The notes under the pieces are model-generated. The model had not been told where the DNA came from, searched no databases, and saw only the letters and a list, made by a program, of their open reading frames with translations. The translations under genes and the position numbers were made by a program. DNA of 64,000 nucleotides from an uncultured Eubacteriales bacterium (GTDB lineage: Bacteria; Bacillota; Clostridia; Oscillospirales; Oscillospiraceae): NCBI GenBank assembly GCA_900079765.1, contig LT599017.1, forward strand, positions 2,759,766 through 2,823,765, written 5' to 3'. Shown here in pieces: positions 43,867-51,931 of the stretch (position 1 is its first letter; each line of letters begins with the position of its first letter).

Positions 43867-44898
43867 ATGATTGAACAGAAATTCCTATCCACCCAGCGCC
43901 TTAAAATCGCGTACTACCATGGCGGGACCCCCGGCATGCCCAAGCTCATGCTGATCCATGGAAACGCCTCCTCCTCCAAATTCTATCTTCCTCTCATGGA
44001 GCGGCTGGCCGGCGAATTCGAGCTGGTGGCCCCTGACCTGCGCTGTTTTGGCGATACCGAGGCATTGCCCGTGGACGCAACACGCGGCCTGCGTGACTGG
44101 AGCGACGACCTTTATTCCCTCACCCATTCCCTGGGCTGGAACGAATTCTTCCTACAGGGCTGGTCTATGGGCGGCGGCATCGCAATGCAGTACGCCATCG
44201 ACCACGGCGAGCAGCTCCTTGGCCTCATTCTGGAGGACCCCCTCTCCCCCTTCGGCTTTGGCGGCACCTGCACCCCCGACGGGCAGAAACTTACCCCCGC
44301 GGGCCTCGCCAGCGGCGGCGGCTGCGCCAATCCCAAGCTGGTGCAGGCCATACTGGACGGGGACCGGGAGTTTCTCCGCTCCACCCTCAATGACCTCTAC
44401 TTCAAACCACCTTTTCGGGCCGCGCCCGAATGGGAAGAAATTTTTGTGGACGCCATCGCCTCCACCCGGGTGGGCGACGGGATGTACCCCGGCGACTTCC
44501 TCTCGGTCCCCCAATGGCCCGGGCTCGCTCCGGGGAACAGCGGGATATGCAACGCCATGTCCCCGGTGTACTGTGACCTCTCCCCTATCGCGGACATCCC
44601 TCACAAGTGCCCCATTCTCTGGCTTCAGGGGGACAGCGACCTCATAGTCTCCGACTATAGCCTGGCCGACTTCGGCGCACTGGGTGCCATGGGGGCCGTC
44701 CCCGGCTGGCCGGGGGCAGATATCTTCCCGCCCCAGCCCATGCTGGCCCAGATTCGTTTCGTCCTGGAGCGGTACGCCGCCAACGGCGGCAGCTACCGGG
44801 AGGTCGTCATCAAGGACAGCGGTCACGGCCCCCATGTGGATCAGGAAACAGTCTTTGCCCAAGCACTCACGTCCTTCGCCTCTCAGGCGAACCAATAA
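43867..44898 (+). CDS. Alpha/beta hydrolase (third of three)
   Basis: A 343-residue alpha/beta hydrolase, 19 bases after the TetR gene. The nucleophile is Ser100 in LQGWSMGGGIAMQYA; the acid lies in LWLQGDSDLIVSDYS and the histidine in KDSGHGPHVDQE. A cap insertion between residues 130 and 245, with many prolines and glycines, makes it about 70 residues longer than the other two. It is less similar to them, and closer to the esterase or lactonase style. The likely role is one step of the same pathway. Confidence 0.87.
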   Translation: MIEQKFLSTQRLKIAYYHGGTPGMPKLMLIHGNASSSKFYLPLMERLAGEFELVAPDLRCFGDTEALPVDATRGLRDWSDDLYSLTHSLGWNEFFLQGWSMGGGIAMQYAIDHGEQLLGLILEDPLSPFGFGGTCTPDGQKLTPAGLASGGGCANPKLVQAILDGDREFLRSTLNDLYFKPPFRAAPEWEEIFVDAIASTRVGDGMYPGDFLSVPQWPGLAPGNSGICNAMSPVYCDLSPIADIPHKCPILWLQGDSDLIVSDYSLADFGALGAMGAVPGWPGADIFPPQPMLAQIRFVLERYAANGGSYREVVIKDSGHGPHVDQETVFAQALTSFASQANQ

Positions 44899-44922
44899 TT
44901 TTTTCTTTAAAAATAAAAAGAC

Positions 44923-44950
44923 CGCCCGATGGGAAAACTCCCATCGGGCG
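44923..44950 (+). terminator. Terminator of the hydrolase/TetR operon
   Basis: Perfect 12-bp stem CGCCCGATGGGA with a 4-base loop, followed by ATCCTTTTT. Confidence 0.88.
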
Positions 44951-44960
44951 ATCCTTTTTC

Positions 44961-44979
44961 AAAAAGGCGTAGCCTTTTT
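44961..44979 (-). terminator. Terminator of the spore protein gene
   Basis: AAAAAGGC/GCCTTTTT hairpin directly at the stop codon of the SASP gene. Confidence 0.6.
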
Positions 44980-45173
44980 TACTTCATGCCGTTCTCGTAG
45001 GCCTCGATCATTTTCTTGACCATCTGGCCGCCCACGCTGCCGGCCTCCTTGGAGGTCAGGTCGCCGTTATAGCCCTGCTTCAGGTTGACGCCGACCTGGG
45101 AAGCGGCCTCCATCTTGAACTTGTTGAGCGCCTCGCGCGCGCTGGGGACAACAGCCTTATTGGAACTAGTCAT
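44979..45173 (-). CDS. Small acid-soluble spore protein, alpha/beta type
   Basis: A 64-residue DNA-coating protein of the spore core. VGVNLKQGYNGDLTSKEAGSVGG and MVKKMIEAYE are the two conserved helices (split here: GYNGDLTSKEAGSVGG). The germination protease site normally reads E-I-A or E-F-A; here it is KMEAASQ. AAGGAGAT precedes the ATG. It indicates that the organism makes spores, or recently did, which bears on the broken dpaA at 7.3 kb. Confidence 0.93.
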   Translation of the reverse strand: MTSSNKAVVPSAREALNKFKMEAASQVGVNLKQGYNGDLTSKEAGSVGGQMVKKMIEAYENGMK

Positions 45174-45284
45174 GCTTTTGCATCTCCTTGTTCGTAATGT
45201 TGGATTGAGAATCCAACCATAGCTTTGCCCCGGGCGGACGTTCTATGCGCCTTTTTCGCCTGCTAAATTCAGGAAGGCTTCGCG

Positions 45285-45908
45285 TTACACGTCCTCTTCC
45301 TCCTCCATCGGCTCCAGCTTCATCACCGAAATTTCATAGGCCGTGCGCTCCCGGCTCTCACCGCTCTCCACCTTGACATACCTCCGGCTCTGAAACCGGC
45401 CCTCGATATGCAAGCCGTCCCCCACTGCCAGCTCGCCGCACCGTTCTGCAAGGCTTCCCCATGCGATACAGGGCAGATAGTCGGCCCTGCCATACCGGCG
45501 GTTCACCGCCAGCATGAGGTCGCAGATCTCCCGCCCCAGCGGCGTGCGCCGAATGACCGGCGGCTTGCACAGCACCCCAGCTAAAACGAGCTCGTTTCTG
45601 TGCTCCTCCGTTGAGGGGGCCATTTTTTTTGCATAGAGGCTGATAACCAGTCGGCTGCCCTGCCCGCTGCGGTTATTGAAGGAGCGTACCTCCCCCTCCA
45701 CCTCCAGCCCCATCCCCGCGGCGACGGGACACTGGCCCAGCAGCGTTCCGGGAGCCAGCACATTCACCCGATCCTCGGTCCCTGAGAGGCGTTTCACCTC
45801 CAGCGGGAAGATCCAATAGGTAGTCTCATGGTTCTCGTGGGAAAAGACGGGGGCCTCCGCCACCCGCCCCCGCAGCAGGGCCCGGTTCTCATTCCAGCCA
45901 TTGCGCAT
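45285..45908 (-). CDS. Single-stranded DNA-binding-like protein with two OB folds
   Basis: A 207-residue protein that appears to hold two OB-fold halves: residues 1-100 (NRALLRGRVAEAPVFSHENH; FPLEVKRLSGTEDRVNVLAP) and 105-205 (NELVLAGVLCKPPVIRRTP; DLMLAVNRRYGRADYLPCIA; WGSLAERCGELAVGDGLHIE). The second half is clearly SSB-like. It may bind single-stranded DNA, but the doubled layout differs from the replicative SSB, which has one OB fold and an acidic tail; here the acidic end is EPMEEEEDV. Its role is unknown. Confidence 0.72.
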   Translation of the reverse strand: MRNGWNENRALLRGRVAEAPVFSHENHETTYWIFPLEVKRLSGTEDRVNVLAPGTLLGQCPVAAGMGLEVEGEVRSFNNRSGQGSRLVISLYAKKMAPSTEEHRNELVLAGVLCKPPVIRRTPLGREICDLMLAVNRRYGRADYLPCIAWGSLAERCGELAVGDGLHIEGRFQSRRYVKVESGESRERTAYEISVMKLEPMEEEEDV

Positions 45909-45971
45909 ATCGTCTTCACACTCCCGCTTTTGTTGCGTCGCTGGAGTATGTATATGCGCCCTTGTCCCAGG

Positions 45972-46535
45972 CTATGACCGGGAAGTCGCCCTTGGTTCTC
46001 CCTCCGGGATGTGGAGCTTTGCAAAATCCAGCAGCCGCTGCGTCTCCTTGGTCGTCACCTTGATGGTGCTCACCCGGTTGGCATCGGGCAGAAGCAGCTT
46101 GAGGGCCTCCCCCTCCGGGCTCTCCGGCTGAAGGCCGGTGACGAAAATCAGAACGTCCTTCCCTGTCACCGGATGGGCCTGGATGTAATTGCGCAGAGCC
46201 TTGGAGGTCTCCCCCATGTAGACTGCGCTGCCGTAGATGAGCAGGTCATACTCGGCCGGGTCGTAGGTCAATTTCTCCGAGGGGTGGTTCACCGTCACGG
46301 TGTACCCCCGCCCCGCAGCCAGCTCCGCAAGCGCCATCGCCATGGACACATTGTGTTTCCCGTTGGAGGGCTGGTAGAGAAGTAGGGCCTTCTTCGCACC
46401 GTCTCCTACGATCTTCTCCTCCGGGTTGCGCCAGCTGTCCCGCGTACCGATGGCCAGCTTGAAGAAAATCATGGCGGCAAGGCCCAAAACCAGCATCACC
46501 AGTAACACGCCGATGAGAATATACACAGCGACCAA
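45972..46535 (-). CDS. Membrane-anchored flavodoxin-domain protein
   Basis: An N-terminal membrane helix (VAVYILIGVLLVMLVLGLAA) is followed by a flavodoxin-like fold: ALLLYQPSNGKHNVSMAMAL (the FMN phosphate loop region), DLLIYGSAVYMGETSKALRN and VLIFVTGLQPESPE. The TTG at 46535 with GGGAGG 7 bases upstream is a better start than the ATG at 46559, which lacks a site; it gives 187 residues. The classic TxTGxT loop is not intact, so FMN binding is unproven. It is probably a membrane redox partner. Confidence 0.65.
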   Translation of the reverse strand: MVAVYILIGVLLVMLVLGLAAMIFFKLAIGTRDSWRNPEEKIVGDGAKKALLLYQPSNGKHNVSMAMALAELAAGRGYTVTVNHPSEKLTYDPAEYDLLIYGSAVYMGETSKALRNYIQAHPVTGKDVLIFVTGLQPESPEGEALKLLLPDANRVSTIKVTTKETQRLLDFAKLHIPEGEPRATSRS

Positions 46536-46646
46536 TGGAATTCCTCCCTGTTCTTTCATTTTGTTACGGGCACATTATAGCATAGCAGTTTCATCGTAAC
46601 ATAGAAAACAGATTAAAATTTCCATAAATATCTCCCATAAAATGTA

Positions 46647-46796
46647 CGTGCCGCCATAAATGGCGGCACGTCTCGGTCCTGCTCGCGGAGGTGTGCGCCT
46701 ACGCGGCGGGCGGACCCTTTTTGAAGGCAGGGCATTAAAATGCCCATGCCGCCCCCCGGCTATTTCTCTCTCAAATTTCTTTGAAACCAAAGAAAT
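46647..46796. repeat. Intergenic region with three perfect hairpins
   Basis: The roughly 350 bases between the flavodoxin and the next gene hold CGTGCCGCCA/TGGCGGCACG (46647-46670), GGGCAT/ATGCCC (46730-46745) and ATTTCTTTG/CAAAGAAAT (46775-46796), each with a 4-base loop. No gene is seen. It looks like a composite palindromic repeat of the kind scattered in such genomes. Confidence 0.5.
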
Positions 46797-46888
46797 GGGA
46801 TCCCGCCGGAGGGGTCTCCTAGAGGGCGGCACCCTCAAAAGAAATACCCCCAGCGAAAGGGAAACCCTATAAAGCAATTAAAGGAGTC

Positions 46889-47122
46889 CTACTTCTCCCT
46901 TTTTTTCTTATCTTTTTCAAACGCCTTCGCAGGCATATGGGGCAACCCGCCCACATCGCCTCCCGCCGGGCCTCTGTCCGTCCACCCTCCCCGGACTCGC
47001 TGGGGCTCCTCGTCCTGGTGCTCAGGCTCATCAGCCATCAGGCTGTTGGTAAGATGCTGCACCTCCCGCAAAATGTGTTGATGGGGATTAATCAGCATAC
47101 CGTCCGCATTTACTTCGCTCAT
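46889..47122 (-). CDS. Hypothetical protein (77 aa)
   Basis: A 77-residue protein starting at 47122 (MSEVNADGML) with AGGAGG ahead. It has a helical N-terminal part (INPHQHILREVQHLTNSLM) and a polar, basic, low-complexity C-terminus ending KAFEKDKKKREK. No family recognised. It is divergent from the 72-aa gene at 47.2 kb. Confidence 0.55.
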   Translation of the reverse strand: MSEVNADGMLINPHQHILREVQHLTNSLMADEPEHQDEEPQRVRGGWTDRGPAGGDVGGLPHMPAKAFEKDKKKREK

Positions 47123-47244
47123 GTTTTCCACCTCCTTATTCCTTGTTTAGTATTGCGCGGACGGGACAAATTATAGCCAGACGCAAATTTTTTCGCGTCA
47201 CATAGTATAAACCATCACTATACCACACGGCAGGAGGTCTCTAC

Positions 47245-47463
47245 GTGGGAAACCCGATCTTAGCCTATCTGCGGGACCGCCTGGGGGTTCAAAAGCCGGA
47301 CTACCTCTGGCTCCTCACTCTCCTCTCGGTCCTCCCGCTCGACCGTTTTTCCCTGTCCGACTGGAACACCGCTCTCTCCGCCGTTGCCGGGCGCAATCTC
47401 TCCTTTCCCTCCTATAAACACCTGATTTCTTATTTACAGCGCCTCGCCCTCGATGTACAATAG
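47245..47463 (+). CDS. Hypothetical protein (72 aa)
   Basis: A 72-residue protein starting at a GTG with AGGAGG 7 bases upstream. It contains a hydrophobic stretch (YLWLLTLLSVLPLDRFSLSD) and ends 23 bases before the beta-CASP gene, so the two may be co-transcribed. No family recognised. Confidence 0.55.
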   Translation: MGNPILAYLRDRLGVQKPDYLWLLTLLSVLPLDRFSLSDWNTALSAVAGRNLSFPSYKHLISYLQRLALDVQ

Positions 47464-47486
47464 AGTCAGAAAAGGAGGGAAATTAT

Positions 47487-49082
47487 ATGAAACTGAGCTT
47501 TTTCGGCGCGGCCAAGGCGGTCACCGGCAGTTGCTACCAGGTGGAGTGCGACGGAAGGCGCGTTTTGGTAGACTGCGGGCTCCAGCAGGGCCGAGACGAG
47601 CGCGACAACCGCGAGCTTGACTTCCACCCCGGTGCGCTGGACGCCGTCGTCGTCACCCATGCCCATATCGACCACTCAGGCCGCCTGCCCCTGTTGGTCA
47701 AGCTTGGCTACGGCGGCCCGATCCACTGCACCCGCCTCACCGCCCAGCTCCTGGGCATCATGCTACGTGACTCGGCCCACATCCAGGAGAGCGACGCCCT
47801 GTACGAAAACCGCAAGGGCTCCCGCGCCGGGCGGGAACCGGTGGCGCCGATTTACACTCTGGCTGACGCGGAGGCCGCCCTTTCCCTCCTGGTACCCCAT
47901 GAGTACGGGGAAGAGGTAGAGGTGATCGGCGGCATTCGTCTCCGTTTCACCGACGCGGGGCATCTTTTGGGTTCCGCCAGCGCCGAGCTCTGGCTCACCG
48001 AGGGTATGGAGACACGCAAGGTGGTCTTCTCCGGGGATATAGGCAACCTCAACCAACCCATTATCCGGGACCCCCAGTTCATCCATGATGCCGATTACGT
48101 CCTCACCGAGAGCACCTACGGCGACCGTCTTCACCAGGGGGACGGCAAGTACAAGGAGGAGCTGGCCGCCATCATCGACGAGACCCTGGGGCACGGCGGC
48201 AACGTTATCATCCCTTCCTTTGCCGTAGGCCGCACGCAGGAGCTTCTGTACTTCATCCGTGAGATGAAGGAGGAGGGCCTTGTCAAGAGCGTCCCCAACT
48301 TCACCGTGGTGGTGGACTCCCCTCTGGCCCGTGAGGCCACTCAGATTTTCTCCGGCGACCTCCACGGCTACCTGGACGAAGACGCTCTTGAGGCCGTGAA
48401 GGACGGCGACGCCCTCTTCACCTTCCCCGGCCTTTCCCTGGTGGAGGGGAGCGAGGAGTCCAAGGCCCTAAACCTGGACCCCACTCCCAAGGTCATCCTC
48501 TCGGCCTCCGGCATGTGCGACGCGGGCCGCATCCGTCACCACCTGAAACACAACCTCTGGCGGCCGGAGTCCACGGTAGTCTTCGTCGGCTACCAGGCCG
48601 AGGGCAGCTTAGGCCGCCGTCTCCTGGACGGGGCCGAGACCGTCCGCCTCTTTGGCGAGACCATTGCGGTCCGAGCCAAGATTACCCAGTGTAAGGGTCT
48701 TTCTTCCCACGCCGACAAAAACGGTCTCCTCGCTTGGATCGACGCCTTCTCCCCGGCTCCTCGTGAGGTCTTCGTTGTCCATGGCGAAGCCGAGGTGGCC
48801 GAGGGCTACGCTGAGACCCTCCGGGCACGGGGCCTCTCGGCCCATGCCCCCGACTATCAGGAGGTGTACGATCTGCTCGCGAACAGCCTCCTTGCCCCCG
48901 GCGTTCCCCCTGTGCCCCGCCCCTCCTCTCCCCAGGCCGGGGATTCCCCCGCATACCGCCGCCTGGAAGAGGTGGGCCAAAAGCTTTTTGCGGCCATTCG
49001 CCGCAACCGCGGCGGCGCCAACAAGGACCTGGCCAAATTTGCCGACCAGCTCCGCGCCCTCATCGACAAGTGGGATCGGTAA
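47487..49082 (+). CDS. Beta-CASP metallo-beta-lactamase (CPSF73-like RNase family)
   Basis: A 531-residue beta-CASP protein. MBL motif THAHIDHSGRLPLL (HxHxDH), AGHLLGSASAEL, SGDIGN, the TYGDR loop, the CASP motifs VIIPSFAVGRTQELLYF and SASGMCDAGRIRHHL, and GLSSHADKNGLL with the C-terminal histidines are all kept. These enzymes cut RNA, as in RNase J or CPSF-73. It is shorter than RNase J and lacks its typical beta-barrel insert, fitting the YSH1-like group common in bacteria. The C-terminus (about 70 residues) is helical and unique. A GGAGGG site precedes the ATG. Confidence 0.9.
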   Translation: MKLSFFGAAKAVTGSCYQVECDGRRVLVDCGLQQGRDERDNRELDFHPGALDAVVVTHAHIDHSGRLPLLVKLGYGGPIHCTRLTAQLLGIMLRDSAHIQESDALYENRKGSRAGREPVAPIYTLADAEAALSLLVPHEYGEEVEVIGGIRLRFTDAGHLLGSASAELWLTEGMETRKVVFSGDIGNLNQPIIRDPQFIHDADYVLTESTYGDRLHQGDGKYKEELAAIIDETLGHGGNVIIPSFAVGRTQELLYFIREMKEEGLVKSVPNFTVVVDSPLAREATQIFSGDLHGYLDEDALEAVKDGDALFTFPGLSLVEGSEESKALNLDPTPKVILSASGMCDAGRIRHHLKHNLWRPESTVVFVGYQAEGSLGRRLLDGAETVRLFGETIAVRAKITQCKGLSSHADKNGLLAWIDAFSPAPREVFVVHGEAEVAEGYAETLRARGLSAHAPDYQEVYDLLANSLLAPGVPPVPRPSSPQAGDSPAYRRLEEVGQKLFAAIRRNRGGANKDLAKFADQLRALIDKWDR

Positions 49083-49087
49083 GCATA

Positions 49088-49125
49088 AAAAGAGCGCCGG
49101 TATCTTCTGATACCGGCGCTCTTTT
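49088..49125. terminator. Bidirectional terminator
   Basis: Perfect 17-bp stem AAAAGAGCGCCGGTATC with a 4-base loop between convergent beta-CASP and pyk genes. Confidence 0.93.
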
Positions 49126-49131
49126 TTCATG

Positions 49132-50574
49132 TTACATAAGTCCTTTGAGCTTTTCCCCAACAATCTGGGCCTTGATAAGGTTCGTCGTTCCGCTCTCACC
49201 AATCGGTACGCCCGCGGTGATGACCACGGTGTCGCCAGGGCTGACGGCCCCCTCCTTGGTGGCCACGTCCACCGCCAGAGAGAACAGGCGGTCGGTGGAA
49301 TCCACGAAACCGGAGAGGAAGGACACCACGCCCCAGGAGATGGAGAGCTGGCGGCGCACCTTTTCGCTCTGGCACAGGGCAACGATGGGGCACGCGGGGC
49401 GGAACCTGGAGATGACCTTGGCCGTATAGCCCGACTCGGTGGGGGCCAGGATGGCCTTGGCGTCCAGATCCATCGCCGCCATGCAGCAGGTGTGAGTAAT
49501 GGCGTTAGAGATGGAGGAACAGTCGATCATGGAGATTTTCTCACGGAAACGGTGCCAGTAGTCGATGGCGCCCTCGGCGGCCGTGATGGTAGCCACCATG
49601 GCGGAGACGGCCTCGATGGGGTACTTGCCGGACGCTGTCTCGCCTGAGAGCATCACGCAGGAGGTTCCGTCAAACACGGCGTTAGCCACGTCGGAGACCT
49701 CGGCACGGGTAGGCCGGGGGTTGCGGATCATGGAATCCAGCATCTGAGTGGCGGTAATGACCGGGATACCACTCATGGTGGTGATGCGGATCATCTTCTT
49801 CTGGAGAATCGGCACCTCGTGGGCGGGAATCTCTACGCCCAGGTCGCCCCGGGCCACCATGATACCATCGGACGCCTCCACGATCTCCTCCAGGTTGTCC
49901 ACGCCTTCCCGGTTCTCGATCTTGGAGATAATGCGGATGTTGTCCCCGCCGTACTCGTGCAGGCAGGCACGGATATCGTGCACATCGGAGGCCTTGCGTA
50001 CAAAGGATGCGGCAATGAAGTCAAAGTCGTTCTCGCAGGCGAACTTCAGATCTTCCCGGTCCTTATCGGTGAGGGATGGGAGCAGGATGTGAACATCGGG
50101 GATGTTGATGCTCTTGTTGTTGGAGAGTGGCCCGCCGTTCTCCACGGTGCAGGTAATCTCTTGCCCATTGATGCGCTCCACCAGCAGGTCGATGAGTCCG
50201 TCGTCCACCAGGATGTGGTTGCCGGGGGCCACCTCGTTGTGGAGGTTGTCATAAGTGACCGAGACCTTCTTGTTGTCCCCCTCGTACTCAGCGGTGGTGA
50301 GGATGAATTTATCCCCCTTCTGCAGCTCAATGCTCCCGGTCTTAAAGGTTTTGATGCGGATCTCAGGGCCCTTGGTGTCTAAAATGGCGGCCACGGGGCT
50401 GCCCAGCTCATCCCGGACATGGCGAAGCTTCAAAAGCTGGGCCTTGTGGCTCTCGTGGGTACCATGAGAAAAGTTAAAGCGCGCAGCGTTCATGCCGGCC
50501 AGGACCAGCTTGCGGATCATTTCCTCGCTATCCACCGAAGGACCGAGGGTGCAAATGATTTTTGTTCTTCTCAT
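49132..50574 (-). CDS. pyk: Pyruvate kinase
   Basis: A 480-residue pyruvate kinase that makes ATP and pyruvate from PEP. KIICTLGPSVDSEEMIRKLV, MNAARFNFSHGTH, DTKGPEIRIK, VARGDLGVEIP and the K-binding and ADP regions (TATQMLDSMI; PTRAEVSDVANAVFDGTSCVMLSGETA) are complete. It has the short form, without the extra C-terminal PEP-synthase-like domain found in many Bacilli. TGGAGG precedes the ATG. Single gene. Confidence 0.96.
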   Translation of the reverse strand: MRRTKIICTLGPSVDSEEMIRKLVLAGMNAARFNFSHGTHESHKAQLLKLRHVRDELGSPVAAILDTKGPEIRIKTFKTGSIELQKGDKFILTTAEYEGDNKKVSVTYDNLHNEVAPGNHILVDDGLIDLLVERINGQEITCTVENGGPLSNNKSINIPDVHILLPSLTDKDREDLKFACENDFDFIAASFVRKASDVHDIRACLHEYGGDNIRIISKIENREGVDNLEEIVEASDGIMVARGDLGVEIPAHEVPILQKKMIRITTMSGIPVITATQMLDSMIRNPRPTRAEVSDVANAVFDGTSCVMLSGETASGKYPIEAVSAMVATITAAEGAIDYWHRFREKISMIDCSSISNAITHTCCMAAMDLDAKAILAPTESGYTAKVISRFRPACPIVALCQSEKVRRQLSISWGVVSFLSGFVDSTDRLFSLAVDVATKEGAVSPGDTVVITAGVPIGESGTTNLIKAQIVGEKLKGLM

Positions 50575-50832
50575 AATTACGACATACCTCCAAAAATTGG
50601 GTGTCCTTTTTTATCGTTCACCAATTTCTCGACTATTTTATCATACTACAAACCACAACATTTGAAAAGAGTAAATTTCGAGAAGTTTTCTCTTATTAAC
50701 GCTCCGCTTAACTGCATTATGTCCATATGAGTGCGCGCTAATTTTTATTTTTCCTTCCTCATTTTTTATTAGTTTTTCTCTTAATCCCCCTCTGAGGGGG
50801 CGGCCCTGGCAGCCGCCTCCGTCCCCGCCACA

Positions 50833-50872
50833 AAAAGCCACCCGCCGCGGTTTCCCGCGGCGGGTGGCTTTT
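50833..50872 (-). terminator. Terminator of psuKG
   Basis: Perfect 18-bp stem AAAAGCCACCCGCCGCGG with a 4-base loop, 11 bases past the psuG stop. Confidence 0.93.
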
Positions 50873-50882
50873 CAGTCTTATT

Positions 50883-51806
50883 TTACCCCAGCTTCGCCAG
50901 CTCCACGGCGGTCTTCGCTGCCACCTTGGCATTGTTGAACACCAGCTGGATGTTGCTGTCCAGGCTGTCGCCGCCGGTCAGTTCCTTCACCCGGGCCAGC
51001 AGGAACGGGGTGGTCTCCTTCCCATGGATGCCCTGCTCCTTCGCCTCCGCAATGGCCTGATCGATGGCCTTGTTGATAACCTCGGGATCCATGGCGTACT
51101 CCTCGGGAATGGGGTTCGTGACCAGCATGCCGGACCTGAGGCCCATCTCCTGTCCGGCATGGAACGCAGCGGCCAGCTCCTCGGGGGTATCGATCTCATA
51201 GTCCACGCCGAAACCGCTTTTGCGGGTATAGAAGGCAGGCAGCTCCTTGGTGCCGTACCCGATGACGGGCACGCCCTTGGTCTCCAGGTACTCCAGGGTG
51301 AGCCCCAGGTCCAGAATGGACTTAGCCCCCGCGCAGACCACCATGACGGGGGTCTGGCCCAGCTCCTCCAGGTCGGCGGAGATGTCCATGGTGGTCTCCG
51401 CGCCCCGGTGCACGCCACCGATGCCGCCGGTGGCAAAGACCTTGATTCCCGCCATGTGGGCGATGATCATGGTGGTGGTGACGGTGGTGGCTCCGTCCTC
51501 CCCCCGGGCGGCGATGACCGCCAGGTCCCGGCGGCTGGCCTTGGCCACGTCGTGGCCCTTCTTCCCCAGGTGCTCGATCTCCTCTTTGGAGAGACCCGCT
51601 TTCAGCCTCCCGCCGATGATGGCAATGGTGGCGGGCACCGCGCCGCACTCGCGGATGATGCGCTCCACCTCCAGGGCGGTCTCTACGTTCTGGGGGTAGG
51701 GCATGCCGTGGGAGATGATGGTAGACTCCAGTGCCACCACGGGCTTTCCGGCCTGGATGGCCGCGGCGACCTCGGGGGCCACATCAAGATACTTGTTGAG
51801 AGACAT
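50883..51806 (-). CDS. psuG: Pseudouridine-5'-phosphate glycosidase
   Basis: A 307-residue enzyme that splits pseudouridine phosphate into uracil and ribose 5-phosphate. VVALESTIISHGMPYPQNVE near the start, TIAIIGGRLKAGLSKEEIE, GEDGATTVTTTMIIAHMAGI, FATGGIGGVHRGAETTMDIS and VVCAGAKSILDLGLTLEYLE are diagnostic. The start at 51806 has GGAGG 8 bases upstream. It follows psuK on the same strand with about 125 bases between. Confidence 0.95.
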   Translation of the reverse strand: MSLNKYLDVAPEVAAAIQAGKPVVALESTIISHGMPYPQNVETALEVERIIRECGAVPATIAIIGGRLKAGLSKEEIEHLGKKGHDVAKASRRDLAVIAARGEDGATTVTTTMIIAHMAGIKVFATGGIGGVHRGAETTMDISADLEELGQTPVMVVCAGAKSILDLGLTLEYLETKGVPVIGYGTKELPAFYTRKSGFGVDYEIDTPEELAAAFHAGQEMGLRSGMLVTNPIPEEYAMDPEVINKAIDQAIAEAKEQGIHGKETTPFLLARVKELTGGDSLDSNIQLVFNNAKVAAKTAVELAKLG

Positions 51807-51931
51807 AGATTTTACCTCCAAAATAAAATTACTGGACCTGGCACCCGGAAACTTGGGCGCCATCATGCGGACAAGCAGGCGTTTTCCGTTTGGATTAGCG
51901 TTGATGGTACCGGCAGGGGCGCTGCATCAGG

